Source of the DNA: Solirubrobacter sp963736505
Lineage (GTDB): Bacteria > Actinomycetota > Thermoleophilia > Solirubrobacterales > Solirubrobacteraceae
Direction of reading: 5' to 3'
Assembly: GCA_963736505.1 (NCBI GenBank)
Contig: CAVTOZ010000001.1
Location: 1,512,399 to 1,576,398, forward strand
Length of the DNA stretch: 64,000 nucleotides
Shown here: in pieces, positions 59,728 through 64,000 of the stretch
Position numbering within the stretch: the first letter of the stretch is position 1
Layout of the letters: every line of letters starts with the position of its first letter
The notes under the pieces: model-generated
Told to the model about the DNA's origin: nothing
Databases searched by the model: none
What the model saw: only the letters and a program-made list of their open reading frames with translations
Made by a program: the position numbers and the translations under genes

Positions 59728-60510
59728 ATGAGCTACGTGCAGATGTCGGCCTTGACCTGGCCGGACGCCGAGGCGCTCGCCCAGCAGGATGCGATCGGGC
59801 TGATCCCCGCGGGCGCCATCGAGCAGCACGGCCCCGCCCTGCCGCTCGCCACCGACTGCCTGATCGCCGAGGAGCTGGCGCGCCGGATCGCGGACAAGCT
59901 CGACGACCCGGTGGTCGTCGCGCCGTCCCTCCCCGGCGGGCTATCGACGCACCACATCGCCTTCCCGGGCACGGTTACGCTCCCCGAGGCGGTCTTCGGA
60001 GGCGTGCTCGACGCCTACGTCGAAGCGTTCGAGCGGATGGGCGTCCGCCGCATCGCCATCATCAGCGGCCACGGCGGCAACCTCGGCTTCCTCGGCCGCT
60101 ACGAGGCCGCGCACGCCGAGAAGGGCACGGACACGCGCCTGATCGCGCACCACGACCTCGACGGCTATATCGAGGCGATGTTCGCCGGCGCGCGCAGCGA
60201 GGGCTTCGACCCGCCGCCGACCGACGTCCACGCCGGCGGCGTCGAGACCAGCCAGGGCCTCGCGCTGTTCCCGGACCTCGTCCGGGAGCATTTCAAGGAC
60301 GTCGAGGGCTACACCGCCGACGAGGACGGCTGGATGCGGCGGATGTTCGAGGACGGCATGAAGGCGGTGAGCCCCACCGGCGTGCTCGGCGACCCGAGCG
60401 GTGCGTCCGCGGCCGCCGGTGAGGCGATCTTCGCTCACATCGCCGACTACCTCGCGGACTGGATCGCGGCCGAGTTGAGCTCCTCGATCGGCGCCCACTC
60501 GAAGTCGTAG
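59728..60510 (+). CDS. Creatininase-family amidohydrolase
   Basis: A 260-residue metal-dependent hydrolase: LIPAGAIEQHGPALPLATDCLIAEEL (the metal-binding EQHGxxLPLxTD motif), HIAFPGTVTLPEAVF, IISGHGGNLGFLGRYEAAH (His/Asn metal ligand loop), DVHAGGVETS (Glu ligand). The family opens cyclic amides such as creatinine or acts in cofactor synthesis. The gene is downstream of the XRE-cupin regulator. Its 3' end overlaps the 3' end of the DUF917 gene by 64 bp. Confidence 0.9.
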   Translation: MSYVQMSALTWPDAEALAQQDAIGLIPAGAIEQHGPALPLATDCLIAEELARRIADKLDDPVVVAPSLPGGLSTHHIAFPGTVTLPEAVFGGVLDAYVEAFERMGVRRIAIISGHGGNLGFLGRYEAAHAEKGTDTRLIAHHDLDGYIEAMFAGARSEGFDPPPTDVHAGGVETSQGLALFPDLVREHFKDVEGYTADEDGWMRRMFEDGMKAVSPTGVLGDPSGASAAAGEAIFAHIADYLADWIAAELSSSIGAHSKS

Positions 60511-61545
60511 TGGAAATGGCCGGGGCCGCCGAGCGCGACCCCGGCCGGCGTCCGCCACTTCTCGTCGCACGGCATCCCGAGCACGATCACACGGGCGCCG
60601 TAGCGCAGGCGCTCGGTGGTGATCGCCGTACCCGAGTCCGAGTCGATGATCGTGATCAGGTCCGGCACCGCCGCCACCACGTCGCCGTCACGCCACGCGA
60701 CGAGGTTCTCGTTCTGGAACGAGACGGTCATGGACGAGCCGGAGAACGTCTCGGTGCCCTCCATCTCGGCCTCGCCGACCGACCAGCCGTGCATCGTGCG
60801 CCGCTGGACGTCGACGATCTGCCCTCGAAGAGCGCGAAGCCGTTCGTGATCCGCACGACTTCGGCGATCGCGTCGCCGTGTGAGGCGCGCGCCTCGCGGA
60901 TCGCGGCGCCGATCCGCTCCGCGTAGGTCAGCGTTCCGAGGATCGCCGCCTCGCGCAGTTGCGCGCCCGTCATCGGGAAGCCCATCCCCGCGCAGATCGC
61001 CCCGAACTCCCCACCGCGGCCCGCGCGATCCGCTCCACCCAGCGGTTGGTCACGCCCTTGATGACGATGCTGTTGCCGTGCTCGTCGGCCAAGGCGAACG
61101 GCGAGGCGTCGATGCCGTAGAGCGTCAACGTCGTGAGGTCGATCTCCGGATAGGCGCGGCCCATCGAGTCGGCATCCACCACCGGGATGCCGAGCCGGGC
61201 GCCGAGAAGGATCGGGACGACCGAGTTGACGCCTCCCATCTCGGGGGACATGAGCGCGACCAACCGCCCGTCGAGATAGCTGTCGAGCGCGTGGTAGACC
61301 GTGTCCAGCTCGGCCCCGAACGACAGCTTCTCGATCAGCGGCACGGGCGCGCCGACCATCACCGGCATCGCGATCAGCGCGTCGTCGTCGAGCTCGTCGG
61401 CGGTCAGCACCGTCGGCGGCCCGTACTCCTCGAGCACCCGCAACGCGGCGAGCGTGCCCAGGTACGGGTCGCCCCCGCCGCCCGTCCCGAGGATGCCCGC
61501 GCCGCGAGCGATGTCCTTGACCTGCTCAGCGTCCAGCGTCCGCAC
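60447..61545 (-). pseudogene. DUF917 family protein (hydantoinase-like), two frameshifts
   Basis: Three consecutive pieces rebuild one DUF917 protein: LGTGGGGDPYLGTLAALRVLEEYG, MSPEMGGVNSVVPILLGARLGIPVVDADSMGRAYPEI and VTNRWVERIARAA from the GTG at 61545; then MGFPMTGAQLREAAILGTLTYAERIGAAI and ITNGFALFEG; then TMHGWSVGEAEMEG and GVALGGPGHFHYDF to the stop. Frames change at about 61010 (G run) and 60830 (one base missing before AGATCGTCGACG). DUF917 proteins process hydantoin-like rings, which fits the creatininase opposite. Two single-base errors cannot be told from real decay here. Confidence 0.8.
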
Positions 61546-62698
61546 TCACTTGCTCCCGTCGATCCCGAACTTCTGCAGCACGCCCGCCTTGAGCAGGTAG
61601 CGGTCCACGTCGGCCAGCGGGGGCGAGACGATCGCCAGATTCCCGTCGCCGTAGTACTTGGCCACGTTGTCCTTCGACAGCACGGTCTGCGGGGCGAGCG
61701 TCAGCGGCGGCGTCTTCTCGCCGTTGAGCACCGAGACCGCCATCGCGGTCAGATACTGCGACCACAGCTCGAAGAACACGCTGCCCTCGGCGACCCAGGA
61801 CGGGTTCGTGCGGCAGGTTCTTCAGCCCGTCCGCGTTCGCGCCCTGGCCGATGATCATCGTGTCGTCCTCGCGCTTGGCCTGCGTGATCGCCCGCCACGC
61901 GCCGAGCGCCGAGTCGTCGTTCTGGGTGAAGACGACCAGGTGACGGTCCTTGGGCAGCACCGTCAGCTCCTGCTTCATCGCCTGATAGCTCGGCTCGAGC
62001 GCGTCCTTGCCGTTGATCTGCACGAGGTTCGGCCCGTCGCCGTCGAACGTGGTGACCTTGTCGGTGATCTCGTCCGGCGCGGCCTGCTTCATCTCCGGGA
62101 ATCGTTTCGCGAGGTCCGAGTAGAAGTAACGCCCATTGGAGTTGACCTCGGCGCCCGCGCCCGGGTTGAACAGGAACACGGTCGTCGTGTCGGCCGCGGT
62201 CCAGCCCTTCTCCTTCATCGCGGGCGCGACGATCTCCGCCGCGCCGGAGCCCAGGAGCTTGTTCTGCAGGTTGAAGTACGGGCAGCCTTCGATCGTCTGG
62301 TTGACCGCGATGCAGGGGATCTTCGCGCGCGAGAAGACCGCGCCCACCGACTTACCGATGCTCTCGGTGCCCGTCCAGTCGACGATCAGGTCCGGCTTCT
62401 GCTGCACCATCAGCTGGGCGTTGGACAGCGCCTTAGACGGGTCGAAGTTGTTGTCGAAGCGCTTGACGGTGATGCCGACCTTCTTCCCGTCGGAGACCAT
62501 CTTGTCGCCGACGAGCTTGAACAGCGGGCTGCTGTCGGCGACGTTGGCGTAGGTGATCGTGTAGTGCTTCTGCTGCTTGGAGGCGCCGCCGGAGCTCGCG
62601 CCCGAGCTGGATTTCGACGACGAGTCGTCGCCGCCGCACGCCGCGACGAACGCCGCCAGCGCCGCCACCGCGCACAGGTTGACCGTGAGTCGAGTCAC
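61546..62698 (-). CDS. Sugar-type ABC transporter substrate-binding lipoprotein, one frameshift
   Basis: A periplasmic binding protein (type 1, sugar-like). It starts at GTG 62698 (AAGGAG upstream) with a lipobox (LAAFVAACGG), a Ser/Gly-rich linker, ITYANVADSSPLFKLVGDKM and LMVQQKPDLIVDWTGTESI. After IGQGANADGLKNL the frame shifts, and the other frame continues with NPSWVAEGSVFFELWSQYLTAM and QTVLSKDNVAKYYGDGN to the stop. Removing one base (about 61818) joins the parts. It is otherwise whole. The DUF917 gene starts at 61545, next to its stop. Confidence 0.82.
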
Positions 62699-62715
62699 AT
62701 TGCCCTCTCTCCTTT

Positions 62716-63731
62716 TCAGCCGGTACCGGCGAGAACGGACCGCAGCCGCCCGAGCCCGACGGCGATCAGCAGGACGCAGCCGGTGGCGATCTGCTGGTAG
62801 AACGTCTGGACCTGCATCAGGGCCATCCCGTTGACGATCGTCCCGAGCAGCAGGACGCCGAGCATCGTGCCCGGGATTCCGCCGACGCCGCCGGTCAGCG
62901 CGGCGCCCCCGAGGATGACCGCGGTGATCGAGCGCAGGTTGGCGTCGATCCCGACCGACGCCGACCCCGCGAGCAGCTGGCTGGCGGTGACGATCCCCGC
63001 GAACGCGGCGAACGCGCCGCAGAGCACATAGACCGACGCCGTCACCGCGCCGGTGCGGATGCCGGCCAGCCGGCTCGCCTCCGGGTTGCCGCCGAGCGCG
63101 TACAGCGAGCGCCCGTAGATCGTGTAGCGAAGCAGGAGCGCGCCCAGGATCGCGAGCACGAGGAACGCGATCACGCCCCACTGGATGTCGCCGAACGCCG
63201 TGTTCCCCCACACGCCGGCGGCCGGGTCCTCGAACGAGATCGTGACCCCGTTGGTGAAGGTGAACGCGAGGCCGCCGGCGATCGACAGGGTGCCGAGCGT
63301 GGTGATCAGCGGGTTGATCTTGAGCTGGGCGACGATGAAGCCGTTGACCAGCCCGACCACGGCGCCGATCAGCACGACCAGGGTCGTCGCCAGCGGCCAG
63401 CCGACGTCGTGGTTGACGAAGTAGGCGAACGCGACGGCGCCGAGCGGCAGCGTCCCGCTCACCGAGAGGTCGAAGCCGCCGGCGATGATCGCCAGCGCCT
63501 GGCCGATCGAGACGATGCCGAGCACCGCGACGGCGGCGAGGATCGCGGTGAAGTTGACCACTCGAGGAAGTGCTCGGCCTCGATCGCGAAGAAGACGAAG
63601 ACGATCAGGTAGAAGACGCCGATCCCGAACGCCTGGATGCCCACCTCGCGCAGGGTCTGGCGCTTGCGCTGGGCGAGGGTGCGGTCGATGACGACGTCTT
63701 CGACGATCGGCTCGGGCTGGCTCACGGTCAC
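62716..63731 (-). CDS. ABC transporter permease (RbsC-like), one frameshift near the N-terminus
   Basis: A sugar-type permease: the N-terminal cytoplasmic part (IDRTLAQRKRQTLREVGIQAF, then TM1) lies in one frame, the rest (VVNFTAILAAVAVLGIVSIGQALAIIAGGFDLSVSG, INPLITTLGTLSIAGGLAF and GRSLYALGGNPEASRLAGI) in the next. One base missing at about 63564 joins them. The GTG start overlaps the ATPase stop (GTGA). RbsC-type proteins have about 8-10 TM segments. A sequencing error or real damage cannot be separated. Confidence 0.82.
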
Positions 63732-64000
63732 GCTGCCTCTCCCGCGGCAAGGGCGATCGCCCGCCCCTGCGTCTTGTCGTTGCCGGTCAGCTCCTCGACG
63801 ATCGCGCCGTCGCGCATCACGAGCACCCGGTCGCAGATGAGCACGGCCTCCTCCACGTCGGTGGTGACGACGAGCAGCCCGAGCCCGCGGGCGGCGGCGT
63901 CGCGGATGAAGCGGTGGAGCTCGACGCGCGCGCCGATGTCGACGCCGCGCGTGGGCTCCTGCAGGGCGAAGAACACCGGCTCGGTGGCCAAGCGGGCGGC
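63728..64000 (-). CDS. ABC transporter ATP-binding protein (RbsA-like), partial
   Basis: Only the C-terminal about 90 residues are inside the window; the gene continues beyond the right edge. It has EPTRGVDIGARVELHRFIRDAA (D-loop and following helix), LLVVTTDVEEAVLICDRVLVMRDGAIV (H-loop region TTDVEE instead of SSE/H). Where Walker B ends in LxxDEPT, the sequence reads FFALQEPT, with Gln in place of Asp. It is probably the second, degenerate ATPase domain of an RbsA-type protein. GTGA overlap with the permease. Confidence 0.8.
   Translation of the reverse strand, partial: AARLATEPVFFALQEPTRGVDIGARVELHRFIRDAAARGLGLLVVTTDVEEAVLICDRVLVMRDGAIVEELTGNDKTQGRAIALAAGEAA

Overview
The window reads as one contig of a very GC-rich actinobacterium. 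Short coupled genes (ATGA, GTGA and TGATG junctions), many GTG starts, an F420-type PPOX oxidoreductase, an ECF42-type sigma factor with a YCII partner, and an AICE-type integrase/excisionase/RepSA module point to Actinomycetota. The gene flavour suggests Thermoleophilia/Solirubrobacterales, but that is inference from gene style only.

Left part (1 to about 14 kb): ordinary chromosome. It holds the partial rpiA, a quinol-monooxygenase-like protein, an O6-alkylguanine repair protein, PPOX and SDR oxidoreductases, a MazEF-type pair, an SPFH/ribbon-helix-helix pair with a palindromic upstream site, a DUF899 gene coupled to a drug exporter, the ECF42/YCII pair and an EamA transporter. A divergent RpiR regulator faces a coupled HisD-family dehydrogenase / APC permease / carbon-nitrogen hydrolase operon.

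14 to 25.6 kb: accessory chromosome. It has a large protein with an N-terminal motif typical of proteins encoded beside extracellular contractile injection systems, small redox enzymes with TetR regulators (several decayed), a cyclic-nucleotide-domain FAD reductase, a HicAB pair and an excisionase-like HTH gene. It ends at a 43-bp copy of the 3' half of a tRNA-Arg(ACG) gene, preceded by a terminator-like hairpin.

25.6 to 57.8 kb: what looks like a tandem array of integrated elements. Copies of the same tRNA-Arg 3' segment lie at 25621, 46361 and 57788. The first interval (about 20.7 kb) carries a seven-gene coupled cluster joining pterin/pyrimidine-type enzymes (PTPS family, RibD-C family) to lipid and glycan enzymes (GT4 glycosyltransferase, flippase-like membrane protein, CDP-alcohol phosphotransferase fused to a sulfatase/LTA-synthase-like domain, methyltransferase). 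I consider this the best candidate for an undescribed pathway. The interval also holds a giant secreted sedolisin, two secreted sialidase-like proteins and a pair of paralogous proteins of unknown function. The second interval (about 11.4 kb) is a decaying AICE-like element: integrase, frameshifted excisionase, RepSA with an in-frame amber codon, a zinc-ribbon protein and a GntR-HD fusion, followed by IS110 and two IS1182 copies and two DUF4386 genes.

57.8 to 64 kb: a nitroreductase / DUF6092 / XRE-cupin / creatininase block runs toward an ABC importer / DUF917 operon. A shared TTCAAAATTYTG motif lies before the nitroreductase and the creatininase. Several genes on the right side show single-base frameshifts, so either real decay or assembly indels must be considered.
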